From the NCBI GenBank assembly GCA_029261925.1, contig JAJDAJ010000063.1:124001-188000 (forward strand): DNA of 64,000 nt. The letters are read 5' to 3'. How positions within the stretch are numbered: the stretch's first letter is position 1; each line of letters opens with the position of its first letter. The notes under the pieces are model-generated. The model was not told where the DNA came from and did not search any database. It saw only the letters and a program-made list of their open reading frames with translations. Of the stretch, positions 21,776 to 30,626 are shown piece by piece. Source of the DNA: Deltaproteobacteria bacterium (lineage in GTDB: Bacteria; Myxococcota_A; UBA9160; SZUA-336). A program made the translations under genes and the position numbers.

Positions 21776-21807
21776 GGTCCGGCGGGGCCGCAGTGCCCCG
21801 CCGGACC
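21776..21807 (+). terminator. Strong hairpin after pilA (terminator or attenuator)
   Basis: A perfect stem GGTCCGGCGGGG / CCCCGCCGGACC (12 bp, 13 with the closing C-G) with a 6-8 nt loop, followed by CTCTCTCTC instead of a clean T run. It sits 19 nt after the pilA stop and before a second pilin gene, so partial readthrough would give different pilin levels. Confidence 0.75.
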
Positions 21808-21882
21808 CTCTCTCTCGCGCTGAGTCCCCCCGCCGGGGGTCGGGACCGGCGCGCCCCCTGACACCTCGCCGGGAGAGACTCC

Positions 21883-22482
21883 ATGCGTGCGCGCCGCAGC
21901 CGCACCAGTGCGGGCTTCACCTTGATCGAGCTCATGATCGTGGTGGCCATCATCGGCATCCTCGCCGCCATCGCCATCCCGAACTTCGTCAAGATGCAGC
22001 TCCGCTCCAAGGCTTCCGAGGGCCGCATCAACCTGGCGGGCATCCGCACGGCGCAGGGCGCCTACTTCGCCGACGCCGGGGCCTACGTGGCCTGGTCGTC
22101 GGTGCCGGCCAGCTCCGGCACGCCGCCGGGCACGCTCAAGCTGCAGTGGCCCGGGGGCTGCAGCATCCCGCCCACGAGCGGAAATCCCGGCTACTGCTTC
22201 ATCGGCTGGGCCCCCGAGGGCGACATCTACTTCAACTACGCGGTGGCGACCAACGGGGCGGTGCCCCTCTCCGGCGCGCAGTACTACGCCGGCGCCCAGT
22301 CCGACCTGGACGGCGACGGCCTGATCAACGCCTGGGGCGTGCGCAAGCCCGACAACTCCGGTGCCCGCCTGGCCTCGGGTCCGTACGGCTGCACCGACGT
22401 GCTGAACCCGTCGACCGGCCAGGTCATGGACAACCAGGTGGGGCCCTGCGACGAGCCCACCAACGGCCTGGCGATCTTCTAG
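21883..22482 (+). CDS. Second type IVa pilin (PilA paralogue)
   Basis: Prepilin of 199 aa with an 11-residue leader MRARRSRTSAG before the cleavage site G|FTLIELMIVVAIIGILAAI. It parallels PilA along its length (SKASEGRINLAGIRTAQGAYF against SKATEGKINLAAIRTAQESYF; YCFIGWAPEGDIYF against FCFIGWQPEGDMYF; both end with a VGPCD segment), so the pair arose by tandem duplication. A GGGAGAG ribosome site precedes the ATG. No sigma-54 promoter is seen in the 126-nt gap; expression probably depends on readthrough of the hairpin. It may be an alternative or minor subunit. Confidence 0.92.
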   Translation: MRARRSRTSAGFTLIELMIVVAIIGILAAIAIPNFVKMQLRSKASEGRINLAGIRTAQGAYFADAGAYVAWSSVPASSGTPPGTLKLQWPGGCSIPPTSGNPGYCFIGWAPEGDIYFNYAVATNGAVPLSGAQYYAGAQSDLDGDGLINAWGVRKPDNSGARLASGPYGCTDVLNPSTGQVMDNQVGPCDEPTNGLAIF

Positions 22483-22494
22483 GCCCCGTCTCCA

Positions 22495-22555
22495 GGGCGC
22501 CGCGGGCACCGCGGGCGCCGCGGGCGCCCGCCGGCGGTAAAGACGGCCGCCGGCG
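22495..22555 (+). repeat. 9-nt tandem repeat plus hairpin after the second pilin
   Basis: GGGC(G/A)CCGC is repeated three times with a partial fourth copy (22495-22530). It is followed by a perfect 9-bp stem CGCCGGCGG (22529-22537) / CCGCCGGCG (22547-22555) with a 9-nt loop. No T run follows, so it may be a transcript 3' stabiliser or weak terminator before the next gene. Confidence 0.5.
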
Positions 22556-22575
22556 CCGCCGATCCGGACACCGAT

Positions 22576-23439
22576 ATGTCCGCGCGAGCCTTCCGTGTGC
22601 CCGTCGAGCTGGTCTTCGTGCTCGTCCTGCTCGCCGGCGGCTGGGGCCTTCACGGCGCCAACCTCCGCCTCGAGACGTTCGAGCAGGAGCAGATCGAGAC
22701 GGGCGAGGTCGGCCCGCTGCCCGACGGCAAGCTGCTGCGGGTGGCCGCCCTGGGCTTCGAGCGCCTGATCGCGGACCTGTACTGGATCCGCACGGTCTTC
22801 TACGTGGGCAGCGAGGCGGCCCGCGAGTCGAACTACCCGTCGGCGGAGGCGCTGGCGCACCTCATCACCGACGTCGACCCGCACTTCGACAGCGTCTACG
22901 TGCTGATGGCATCGGTGATCGCTGGCCTGCGCTACGACATCGACGCCGCCATCGGTCTGCTCGAGAAGGGAACGCGCAACAGCGACTACTGGCGCATCCA
23001 CTTCAATCTCGGGTACCTGCACTTCATGGAGAAGGGCGACTACACCACGGGCGCCCGCTATCTCGAGCAGGCGGTGGACCGCGGCGGGCCGACCTATCTG
23101 CCGCTGCTGATCAGCCGCCTGTACGCCCACGACGGCGACGCGCAGACGGCGATCCTGTTCCTCCAGGAGCGCCTGCGCCAGGAGGCCCACCCGAAGGTGC
23201 GCAAGCGCCTGAGCAAGCGCCTCCAGGACGTGCTGATCCACCGCGACGTGGGGATCATCTCGCGCGCGCTGGAGCGCCATCGCGAGCAGCGCGGCGCGGA
23301 TCCCGGGAGCGTCGACGCGCTGGTGGAGTCGGGCTTCCTGCGCAAGCCCATGCTCGATCCGCAGGGCCAGCCGTACCTGATCGAGAACGGCGAGGTGCGC
23401 AGCCAGACGCCCTACGAGCCGCTGAGGATCAAGCAGTGA
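22576..23439 (+). CDS. Membrane-anchored TPR protein in the PilG position
   Basis: Protein of 287 aa with one N-terminal hydrophobic anchor (about 8-27) and a periplasmic or exposed helical region with TPR-like repeats (about 80-230: AEALAHLITDVDPHFDSVYVLMASV, HFNLGYLHFMEKGDYTTGARYLEQAV, LLISRLYAHDGDAQTAILFLQERL). It lies between pilA and the ABC pair, exactly where Myxococcus has pilG, whose product is needed for pilus assembly. Sequence identity to PilG cannot be judged here, so no symbol is given. The ribosome site is weak (GGACACCGAT). A gap of 10 nt precedes the ATPase gene. Confidence 0.75.
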   Translation: MSARAFRVPVELVFVLVLLAGGWGLHGANLRLETFEQEQIETGEVGPLPDGKLLRVAALGFERLIADLYWIRTVFYVGSEAARESNYPSAEALAHLITDVDPHFDSVYVLMASVIAGLRYDIDAAIGLLEKGTRNSDYWRIHFNLGYLHFMEKGDYTTGARYLEQAVDRGGPTYLPLLISRLYAHDGDAQTAILFLQERLRQEAHPKVRKRLSKRLQDVLIHRDVGIISRALERHREQRGADPGSVDALVESGFLRKPMLDPQGQPYLIENGEVRSQTPYEPLRIKQ

Positions 23440-23449
23440 GGGACCGCCG

Positions 23450-24385
23450 ATGAGCAGCGTGATCCGCGTGGAGGAGCTGCGGAAGACCTATCGCACGGGC
23501 TTCTGGATGCGCTCGGTCGAGGCCGTTCGGGGCGTGAGCTTCGAGGTCGCCGAGGGAGAGATCTTCGGCTTCATCGGGCCCAACGGGGCGGGCAAGACGA
23601 CCGCGATCAAGATGCTCACCGGGCTGATCCAGCCCACGGCCGGCCGGGCCTGGATCCACGGGATGCCGGCGCAGGACCCCGACAGCCGCGCGCGTCTGGG
23701 CTTCCTGCCCGAGGGGACGTTCTTCCACGAGTACCTGACCGCACGCGAGTTCCTGCACTTCCACGGCGCGCTGCTCGGCATCCCGCGCGCGGTGCGCGAG
23801 GAGCGAATCCCGCAGCTCCTGGCGCGCGTCGGCCTGTCCGACGCCGCGGACCGGCAGATACGGCGCTACTCGAAGGGCATGCGACAGCGCGCCGGTCTCG
23901 CCCAGACGCTGATCGGGGATCCCGATCTGGTGATTCTCGACGAGCCCATGTCGGGCCTCGATCCGATCGGCCGCAAGGAGGTGCGCGACATCATCCTGGC
24001 GCTGCGCGACGAGGGCAAGACGGTCTTCTTCACCTCGCACATCCTCCAGGACGCCGAGGTCATCTGCGACCAGGTGGCGATCCTGCTGCACGGCAAGGTC
24101 GTGCAGCAGGGCTATCTCGACGATCTGCTGGGGCAGGAGATCAGCGGTGCCGAGCTCGTGGTCGAGGGCATCGACGAGGCCGCGTTCCAGCGCCTGAGCG
24201 CCATGGCCCAGCGAGCCGTGGTCCAGGGGCCGCGCTTCCTGTTCGAGGTCGACGACGAGAACGACGCCGAGAAGATGCTGGAGCAGGTGCGCGAGTCGAG
24301 GGGCCGCGTGCGCAGCCTGGTGCCGCGCCGGCGCAGCCTCGAGGACCTGCTGGTCGAGGACGTGGCGCGGGAGGGCCGCTCGTGA
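23450..24385 (+). CDS. ABC transporter ATPase (PilH position)
   Basis: ATP-binding subunit of 311 aa. Walker A GPNGAGKTT, Q-loop region LGFLPEG, signature YSKGMRQR, Walker B LVILDEP and the H-loop SHILQD are all present within residues 1-215. A C-terminal extension (about 220-311) with no recognised domain follows. It resembles the CcmA/NatA branch of export ATPases. With the permease at 24382 it matches pilH-pilI of Myxococcus, where the pair is needed for pilus biogenesis; transported substrate is unknown. Start ATG 23450 follows the TPR gene closely; the stop overlaps the permease start (GTGA). Confidence 0.85.
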   Translation: MSSVIRVEELRKTYRTGFWMRSVEAVRGVSFEVAEGEIFGFIGPNGAGKTTAIKMLTGLIQPTAGRAWIHGMPAQDPDSRARLGFLPEGTFFHEYLTAREFLHFHGALLGIPRAVREERIPQLLARVGLSDAADRQIRRYSKGMRQRAGLAQTLIGDPDLVILDEPMSGLDPIGRKEVRDIILALRDEGKTVFFTSHILQDAEVICDQVAILLHGKVVQQGYLDDLLGQEISGAELVVEGIDEAAFQRLSAMAQRAVVQGPRFLFEVDDENDAEKMLEQVRESRGRVRSLVPRRRSLEDLLVEDVAREGRS

Positions 24386-25155
24386 GTCTGCAACGGATCT
24401 GGGTGCTGGCCTTCAACACCGTGCGCGAGGCCGTGCGCGACAAGCTCCTGTACAACCTGCTGATGTTCGCGGCGTTGATGATCGGGAGCTCGATCTTCCT
24501 CGCGCAGCTCCAGATCGCGGACGACGGGCGCATCTACCGCGACGTGGGCCTGTCCTCGATCGCCTTCTTCGGGGCGCTGATCGCGATCTTCGTGGGCATC
24601 AATCTGGTCTACCGCGAGATCTCGCAGCGCACCGTGTACACCATGCTCTCCAAGCCGGTCCGCCGCTGGGAGTTCCTGGTGGGCAAGTACACGGGGCTGC
24701 TGGCGCTGCTGGCCATCGAGGTCGCCATCATGGCCGTGTTCTTCTTCGGCGTGCTGCTGTCGAAGGGCGCGGAGGTGACGCCGGGCCTGCCCTGGGCGAT
24801 CGTCATGATCTGGGTCGAGCTCGTCGTGATCACCGGCGTGGCGATGTTCTTCTCGAGCTTCACCACGCCGTACCTGGCCGGGATGTTCACCGTGGCGCTG
24901 TGGATCATCGGGCACCTGCTCGCGGATCTGCGCCAGTTCGGGATGACCTCGGACAGCGGCGCGCTGCGGGCGGTCACCGAGGCGCTCTACTGGTCGCTGC
25001 CGAACCTGGACCGTCTCGATTTCAAGGGGGACGCCGCCGCCGGCAACACCATCGAGGCCGCGCGCGTGGCCTGGGCGACGCTCTACGCGGCGCTGTACTC
25101 GGGTGTCCTGATGTCGGGCGCGATGCTGCTCTTCCAGCGCCGGGACTTCCGCTAG
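24382..25155 (+). CDS. ABC-2 type permease (PilI position)
   Basis: Integral membrane subunit of 257 aa with about six helices. The beginning LQRIWVLAFNTVREAVRDKLLYNLL is typical of ABC-2 permeases, and NLVYREISQRTVYTMLSKPVRRWEFLVGKYTG is the coupling region seen in Cu-processing/ABC-2 type proteins. It forms the membrane half of the exporter with the ATPase just upstream, sharing a GTGA overlap. GTG start. In the Myxococcus order this is the pilI position. 27 nt separate it from pilD. Confidence 0.85.
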   Translation: MSLQRIWVLAFNTVREAVRDKLLYNLLMFAALMIGSSIFLAQLQIADDGRIYRDVGLSSIAFFGALIAIFVGINLVYREISQRTVYTMLSKPVRRWEFLVGKYTGLLALLAIEVAIMAVFFFGVLLSKGAEVTPGLPWAIVMIWVELVVITGVAMFFSSFTTPYLAGMFTVALWIIGHLLADLRQFGMTSDSGALRAVTEALYWSLPNLDRLDFKGDAAAGNTIEAARVAWATLYAALYSGVLMSGAMLLFQRRDFR

Positions 25156-25182
25156 CCTCTCCGGCAGCGGGGGAGGTCGCGG

Positions 25183-26013
25183 GTGGCGATCCTGGGCGAG
25201 CTACCGGTCTGGTACGTCGCGCTGGCCGCGTTCGCGCTCGGCGCGTGCGTCGGCAGCTTTCTCAACGTGGTGATCCACCGCCTGCCGCGCGGCGAGTCGC
25301 TGGTCTGGCCGGGCTCGCGCTGTCCCGGCTGCGGTACGGCGATCCGCGCCTGGGCGAACGTGCCGCTGCTCTCCTGGCTCGCGCTGCGCGGGCGCTGCGG
25401 GAGCTGCGGCGCGCCCATCTCCCCGCGCTACCCGCTGGTCGAGCTGCTCACGGCCGCCCTGTTCCTGGCGCTGACCCTGCGCTGGCTGCACTGGGGCCCG
25501 GCGCCGCGGATGCTGGTGGACCTCGCGCTCGCGGCGGCACTGGTGGCCGTCACTTTCATCGACGCCGAGCACCAGATCATCCCCAACCGGATCACCTATC
25601 CCGGGATCTGCGCAGGCCTCGTCCTGGCCTGGATCGCGCCGCCGCCCCCGTACGTGCCCGGCGCGCTCGGCGGCTTCATGGACGCCCTGCTCGCGCTGGT
25701 CGTGGCCGGGGGCGCGATGTGGGGCCTGTCGGCGGGCTACGAGTGGTGGCGCGGCCAGATCGGTCTGGGCATGGGTGACGTGAAGCTGGTGGCGATGCTC
25801 GGCACGTTCCTGGGTCTGCAGAACACGCTGGGGATCCTGGTGGTGGGCTCGCTGCTGGGCCTGGCCTGGGCGCTGCTGCTGATGCTGCAGCGGCGGGCCA
25901 GCCGCCAGACCCGGATCCCGTTCGGGCCCGCGCTCGCGGCGGCGGGGCTGCTCTACCTCTTCGTCCCGGGTGTGCTCCGCCACGTGCTCGACGGCGCCTG
26001 GCTGATGCCGTGA
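25183..26013 (+). CDS. pilD: Prepilin peptidase / N-methyltransferase PilD
   Basis: Inner-membrane aspartic protease (276 aa) that removes the pilin leader and methylates the new N-terminal Phe. The N-terminal domain has the two zinc-binding CxxC pairs (Cys47/Cys50 and Cys72/Cys75), normally tied to methylation. The catalytic aspartates are most likely Asp127 in FIDAEHQIIPN and Asp199 in GMGDVKL. About seven membrane helices. GTG 25183 with GGGGAGG upstream. Both pilins in this window carry matching cleavage sites. Its stop overlaps the next kinase gene (GTGA). Confidence 0.95.
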   Translation: MAILGELPVWYVALAAFALGACVGSFLNVVIHRLPRGESLVWPGSRCPGCGTAIRAWANVPLLSWLALRGRCGSCGAPISPRYPLVELLTAALFLALTLRWLHWGPAPRMLVDLALAAALVAVTFIDAEHQIIPNRITYPGICAGLVLAWIAPPPPYVPGALGGFMDALLALVVAGGAMWGLSAGYEWWRGQIGLGMGDVKLVAMLGTFLGLQNTLGILVVGSLLGLAWALLLMLQRRASRQTRIPFGPALAAAGLLYLFVPGVLRHVLDGAWLMP

Positions 26014-27524
26014 GGCGCCCGGGCCTCCAGCTCGAGATCACGGCCAGCCTGCTGGTGCTGATGCTGGGGGCGCTGGCAGTCGCGAGCGCCGTCACCGCGG
26101 GCACCGTGGTCCAGATGGCGCGCAGCGAGGCGACTGCCCGGCTCCGGATGGGCGCGGCCTTCCTGGAGCGCGCGGTTGCCGGCGGCTCGCGCCTGAACGA
26201 CGTGGCGGCACTGGCGCGGGCCTCGACGCCGGCGCTGGTGGGGGGGACCTTCCGGCTGGTCGATGCCGAGGGTCGCGAGCTCAACAGCGGTCCGCCGGTG
26301 CCGCTGTCGCTCGAGGGGCTGCCGCGACTGCTCGCCCGCGCGCGCACGTCCGGTGAGCAGCTGCGCGTGGCGGGCTCGATGCCCGGCGAGATCGTCGTGG
26401 TCCGGCGGGTGCGCTCGGCGGCGGGCGCCGAGGGCTTCCTGGTCGGCCACGTCTCGAGGGAGCAGCTCGTGCGCAGCCTCGCGCCGCTGCTGCGTACGGC
26501 CGTCTGGGTGCTCTGCATCGCCCCGCTGGTGTTCGTGGGCTTCGGCGCATACGTCCTGCGGCGCTCGGCCGTGCGACCGCTGCAGGCCCTGGCCCGCGCC
26601 ACCCGGCGCATCGCGAGCGCCGACCTGGACGTGCGCACGCGGGTCGAGGGCCCGCGCGAGATCGCGGAGCTCGCCGAGCACTTCAACGAGATGGCGGCCT
26701 CGCTACAGCGGCAGCGCGAGGCGCTCGACATCGCGCATCGCAACCTCTCGCGCAGCGAGAAGCTGGCGACCGTCGGGCAGCTCGCGGCCGGGGTGGCCCA
26801 CGAGGTGGGCAATCCGGTGACCGCGATCCTGGCCTACGTCGCGCTGCTGCAACGCGATCCGGCGCTGGGCGAGCGCTCCAGCGAGGTGGGCCGCCAGATC
26901 CGCGACGAGGCGCTGCGCGTGCAGCGGCTGGTGCGCGAGATGCTCGACCTGACGCGGGTGGACGCGGTGGAGCTGCAGGCGCTCGATGCGGAACGACTGG
27001 TCCGCGCGGCGGTCGGCCGCCTGTCCGCCCAGCCGCTGCTCGCCGACCTGGACCTGCGGCTCGAGCTCGACGAGGTGCCGCCCGTGGAGGCGGATCCCGA
27101 CCGCGTCGAGCAGATCCTGCGTAACCTGATCCAGAACGCGGCCCAGGCGCTCGAGGCGTGGCCTGACGATGCGCGGATCCGGGTGCGCCTGCGCGCCTGG
27201 ACCCTGCCGGATCGGCGCGGTCGGCGGCGCGGCGACCCCGCGCCGGACGCGGCCCGGGAGGCACCGGGCGTCGCGATCGAGGTCATCGACAGCGGTCCCG
27301 GCATCGCCGAGGAGAGCCTGGCCCAGGTCTTCGATCCCTTCTACACGACCAAGGAGCCGGGGCAGGGCACCGGTCTGGGTCTCTGGAACAGCCACCGCAT
27401 GGCGGAGCTCATGGGGGGGCTGCTCGAGGTGGACAGCGCTCCCGGCCGGACCTGTTTCAGGCTCGTCCTGCGCGCGGCCGATACGACCGCTGCGCATGTC
27501 CGGCCGGATCCTGATCATCGATGA
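26010..27524 (+). CDS. Histidine kinase of a second pilus-locus two-component pair (PilS2-like)
   Basis: Sensor kinase of 504 aa. Two membrane helices (about 12-34 and 163-182) enclose a periplasmic sensor region (about 35-160); HAMP follows (about 182-236), then HisKA with His264 in GVAHEVGNPVTAI and HATPase_c (NLIQNAAQAL, DSGPGIA, GTGLGLWNSHRM). The kinase region carries an Arg-rich loop (LPDRRGRRRGDPAPDAA, about 400). Architecture differs from PilS (no PAS, different membrane part), so it senses something else. Myxococcus also has a second pair at this place. It overlaps pilD by 4 nt and its own regulator by 29 nt. Confidence 0.88.
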   Translation: MRRPGLQLEITASLLVLMLGALAVASAVTAGTVVQMARSEATARLRMGAAFLERAVAGGSRLNDVAALARASTPALVGGTFRLVDAEGRELNSGPPVPLSLEGLPRLLARARTSGEQLRVAGSMPGEIVVVRRVRSAAGAEGFLVGHVSREQLVRSLAPLLRTAVWVLCIAPLVFVGFGAYVLRRSAVRPLQALARATRRIASADLDVRTRVEGPREIAELAEHFNEMAASLQRQREALDIAHRNLSRSEKLATVGQLAAGVAHEVGNPVTAILAYVALLQRDPALGERSSEVGRQIRDEALRVQRLVREMLDLTRVDAVELQALDAERLVRAAVGRLSAQPLLADLDLRLELDEVPPVEADPDRVEQILRNLIQNAAQALEAWPDDARIRVRLRAWTLPDRRGRRRGDPAPDAAREAPGVAIEVIDSGPGIAEESLAQVFDPFYTTKEPGQGTGLGLWNSHRMAELMGGLLEVDSAPGRTCFRLVLRAADTTAAHVRPDPDHR

Positions 27525-28896
27525 CGAGCCCGGGGTTCGAACGAGCCTCGCGCTGATCCTCGAGGACGAGGGCTACGAGACGGCCACGGCGGGCGACGCC
27601 GAGGCCGGCCTCGCGGAGCTGCGCGCGGGCGCGTTCGACGTCGTGCTCTGCGACGTGCGCATGCCCGGGCGCAGCGGACTGGATCTGCTGCCGGAGATCG
27701 TCGAGCTCCAGCCGCAGGCGACCGTGCTGATCATGTCGGCCCACGGCGAGATCGAGCAGGCGCTCGAGGCCGTGCGGCTGGGGGCGTACGACTACCTGGC
27801 CAAGCCCTTCCCCGCCGAGGAGCTGATCCTCACGATCCGCAAGGCGGAGGAGCGCGAGCGGCTGCAGCGCGAGAACCGGCGCCTCCGCCACGAGCTGCGC
27901 CAGCGTGGGGCCCGGGGCGGCCGCGTGGCGAGCTCCCCGGCCATGCGGGGGGTGGAGGAGCTGGTCGAGGGCGCGGCGGAGTTCAAGAGCACGGTGCTGA
28001 TCACGGGCGAGAGCGGGGTCGGCAAGGAGGTGGTCGCGCGCGCGATCCACGAGCGCAGCGAGCGCGCCACGCGGCCCTTCGTGGCGGTGAACTGCGGCGC
28101 CATTCCCGATTCGCTCATCGAGAGCGAGCTGTTCGGGCACGTGCGTGGCGCCTTCACGGGCGCCAGCAACGATGCTCGCGGGATGTTCCGCGAGGCCGAC
28201 GGCGGGACGCTCTTTCTCGACGAGATCGGCGAGCTGCCCCTCGCGACGCAGGTCGCGCTGCTGCGCGTGCTCCAGGAGGAGGAGGTTCGCCCCGTCGGCG
28301 ACAGCAAGCCGCAGTCGATCGACGTGCGGATCATCGCCGCGACCAGTCGCGACCTCGAGCGGATGGTCGGCCAGAGCGAGTTCCGCGCCGACCTGTTCTA
28401 CCGTCTCAACGTCCTGCGAATCGAGGTCCCGCCGCTTCGCGACCGCGTCGAGGACATCGAGCCCCTGGCCGTGGCCCTCCTGGACAGCCTGGCCGATCGA
28501 ATCGGTCGCCGCGTCGAGCGCCCGGGTCACGATGTGCTCGACGTGCTGCGCGGCTACGCCTGGCCCGGGAACGTGCGCGAGCTCGAGAATGCTCTCGAGC
28601 GCGCACTCATCCTTTGCCGGGACGGTGCGCTCACCCCCGAGCTCTTCAGCTTCGCCCCGACCCCGGGTGCGAGCACGGAGCCCGAGGAGGCGCGGGATGC
28701 GGACCTGTCCATCAAGCGGCAGGCGCGCCGCCTCGAGATGCGCCTGATCCGGCTGGCCCTGGCGCAGACGGGTGGCAACCGCACCCAGGCGGCACGGGTC
28801 CTGGAGATCAGTCCCCGGGCACTGCAGTACAAGCTCAAGGAGTACGAGATCGACCCCCTCAATCCGCTCGAAGGCCCTGCCGATCATCGCCACTGA
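27496..28896 (+). CDS. NtrC-type response regulator (PilR2-like)
   Basis: Sigma-54-dependent response regulator of 466 aa. Receiver 1-120 with Asp53 in LCDVRMP and a normal Lys-Pro (DYLAKPF); AAA+ domain about 140-375 with GESGVGKE, intact GAFTGA loop and FLDEIGE; Fis-like helix-turn-helix at the end (RTQAARVLEISPRALQYKLKEYE). ATG 27496 is used because MSGRILIIDDE is the receiver start; the frame is open upstream inside the kinase gene. Partner is the kinase just upstream. It may control the downstream lipoprotein or the pilM operon, but no clear sigma-54 promoter was found there. Confidence 0.9.
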   Translation: MSGRILIIDDEPGVRTSLALILEDEGYETATAGDAEAGLAELRAGAFDVVLCDVRMPGRSGLDLLPEIVELQPQATVLIMSAHGEIEQALEAVRLGAYDYLAKPFPAEELILTIRKAEERERLQRENRRLRHELRQRGARGGRVASSPAMRGVEELVEGAAEFKSTVLITGESGVGKEVVARAIHERSERATRPFVAVNCGAIPDSLIESELFGHVRGAFTGASNDARGMFREADGGTLFLDEIGELPLATQVALLRVLQEEEVRPVGDSKPQSIDVRIIAATSRDLERMVGQSEFRADLFYRLNVLRIEVPPLRDRVEDIEPLAVALLDSLADRIGRRVERPGHDVLDVLRGYAWPGNVRELENALERALILCRDGALTPELFSFAPTPGASTEPEEARDADLSIKRQARRLEMRLIRLALAQTGGNRTQAARVLEISPRALQYKLKEYEIDPLNPLEGPADHRH

Positions 28897-28929
28897 GGCG
28901 CGAGGTTCGATCGCGCCCGGGGAGGGGAG

Positions 28930-30207
28930 ATGCGACGAGCCACGTGGCCGATCCTGGCAGCGGTGGTGCTGGCCTGCGGTGGAGCCGGCGAGCCCGACAC
29001 GGGCCCGAGCGCGCCCGCGGAGCCCCTGAGGAGCGACGCCGACGGTGCCCCGGTCATCGAGAGCGTCACGATCCAGCCCGCGGCTCCCAGCGCGCGGGAT
29101 GTGCTCACGGCCTCGGTCCGCGCCTACGACCCCGACGGGGATCCGCTGGCGATGGAGATCGAGTGGTACCGCAACGGGCAGCTCCTCGACTCCGGCAGCG
29201 ACACCCTCGAGCCGATGTCGCTGGCACGGGGAGACCGCGTGTTCGCCCGAGCCCGGGTCACGGACGGCGACTTCGACGTCGAGGAGGACAGCCGGACGCT
29301 CGAGATCGTCAACGCACCTCCCCGCGTGACGGCGATCCGCATCGAGCCGCCCGAGGCGACGGCCACCGACATGCTGATCGCCGAGGTCCAGACGTCCGAC
29401 GCCGACGAGGATCGCGTGGGCCTGGCGTACCGCTGGCACGTCAATGGCGAGCTCGTGGCGGGCGCCGAGAACGCGCGGCTGGCCCCTGGTCTGGCGCGCC
29501 GCGGGGCCACCGTGCTGGTCGAGGTCCAGCCGACCGACGGGCGCGACGCCGGCGAGTGGCGTGCCTCGGATCCGTACCGCATGGGCAACGCCGCGCCCGC
29601 GATCACGACCCAGCCAGTGTACGAGCTCTCCAGCTCGGCGACCTATAGCTACGACGTGGCCGCGACCGACCCCGATGGCGACGCCCCGCTCAAGTACGAG
29701 CTGATCGAGAGTCCGCCTGGAATGCAGGTCGACATCAGCAGCGGCGAGGTGACCTGGAAGGTGCCGGAGAGCGTCGAGGGTCGCTTCCCGATCGAGCTCG
29801 TGGTCTCCGACCCGTACGGTGCGCGCACGCATCAGCGCTACTCGCTCCAGGTCAGCTGGGAGGCCAGCGCACCGCCCGCGAGCGGCGTGCCCGCAGCCGG
29901 CGTCGCGCCGCCCTCGCGCGCTGCAGCCCCGCCGGCGGGCGACGCGGACCTCGAGGAGGCTGACGACGACGAGTTCGAGGACGCCGACGAGACCCCGGTG
30001 GCGACCGGAGCTCCCGAGGAGATCGAGCCCGACGACTTCGAGCCGGACCCGATCATACCCGACTCGTTCGACGACGCCGATGACGCTGGCGACGCCGATG
30101 ATGACGACCTCGACGACGATCTCGAGGACGACGACGAGGACGACGACGACTTCGATGAGACGCCCGCCAGCGACTTCGAGGACGATTTCGATGACGACGA
30201 CTTCTGA
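28930..30207 (+). CDS. Lipoprotein with three Ig/cadherin-like domains and a poly-acidic tail
   Basis: Predicted lipoprotein of 425 aa. The signal peptide ends in a lipobox (VVLAC, Cys16). Three beta-rich repeats follow: about 41-127 and 130-220 (each with an AYDPDGDPL- or SDADEDRVG-type turn and a YRNGQLL / WHVNGEL strand) and a cadherin-like unit about 222-310 (TDPDGDAPLKYELIESPPGM). A Pro/Ala linker leads to residues 338-425, which are almost only Asp and Glu with scattered Phe. D-x-D-G turns suggest calcium binding. It lies between the second two-component pair and the pilM operon, so a pilus or envelope role is likely but not shown. GGGGAGGGGAG precedes ATG. Confidence 0.8.
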   Translation: MRRATWPILAAVVLACGGAGEPDTGPSAPAEPLRSDADGAPVIESVTIQPAAPSARDVLTASVRAYDPDGDPLAMEIEWYRNGQLLDSGSDTLEPMSLARGDRVFARARVTDGDFDVEEDSRTLEIVNAPPRVTAIRIEPPEATATDMLIAEVQTSDADEDRVGLAYRWHVNGELVAGAENARLAPGLARRGATVLVEVQPTDGRDAGEWRASDPYRMGNAAPAITTQPVYELSSSATYSYDVAATDPDGDAPLKYELIESPPGMQVDISSGEVTWKVPESVEGRFPIELVVSDPYGARTHQRYSLQVSWEASAPPASGVPAAGVAPPSRAAAPPAGDADLEEADDDEFEDADETPVATGAPEEIEPDDFEPDPIIPDSFDDADDAGDADDDDLDDDLEDDDEDDDDFDETPASDFEDDFDDDDF

Positions 30208-30361
30208 GCGCACGAGAGCGGAGCTGCCTGTGCGCGTAGTGAACCTTGGTGTCGCAGCGCCTCAAGTCGGCGGCAGGCCGGGCCGATCATCGACGCGAAT
30301 ATGGGGCGCACCCCGCGCGCAGGCCCGCTGAGCCGGGCACTGCTGCTGCTGGAGGGGATTC

Positions 30362-30616
30362 GTGGCAGGAAACAACGTACGCAAGATCCGTGAGGCTCTG
30401 ATGATGAGCAAGGCGGAGCTGGCCCGTAAGGCCGGGCTGTCCACCCTGACCATCGATCGCGTCGAGGCGGGCAAGGCCTGCCGACTCGATACCAAGCGCA
30501 AGATCCTGCACGCACTCGGTCTGAAGGTGTCCGACAAGGAAGGGGTGTTCGGAGACGCCCCGGTCGACTCGCTGCTCGCGAGCTGCGCGCAGTCTCACTA
30601 CTCCGACAACCGCTGA
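30362..30616 (+). CDS. Small XRE-type DNA-binding protein upstream of pilM
   Basis: 84-aa protein with a single helix-turn-helix: NNVRKIREALMMSKAELARK, then AGLSTLTIDRVEAGKACRLD, then LHALGLKVSD. GTG 30362 has GGAGGGG 7 nt upstream. It lies 10 nt before pilM on the same strand, so it is likely the first gene of the pilMNOPQ transcript and could regulate it. The 154-nt gap before it should hold the promoter; I could not identify one. It differs clearly from the XRE protein at 62-325. Confidence 0.82.
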   Translation: MAGNNVRKIREALMMSKAELARKAGLSTLTIDRVEAGKACRLDTKRKILHALGLKVSDKEGVFGDAPVDSLLASCAQSHYSDNR

Positions 30617-30626
30617 GGCATCCACG

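Noticed and set aside
21148-23280. 710-codon minus-strand open frame across both pilins
   Set aside because: It crosses two certain pilin genes, a terminator and intergenic DNA, and shows no domain pattern. Shadow.
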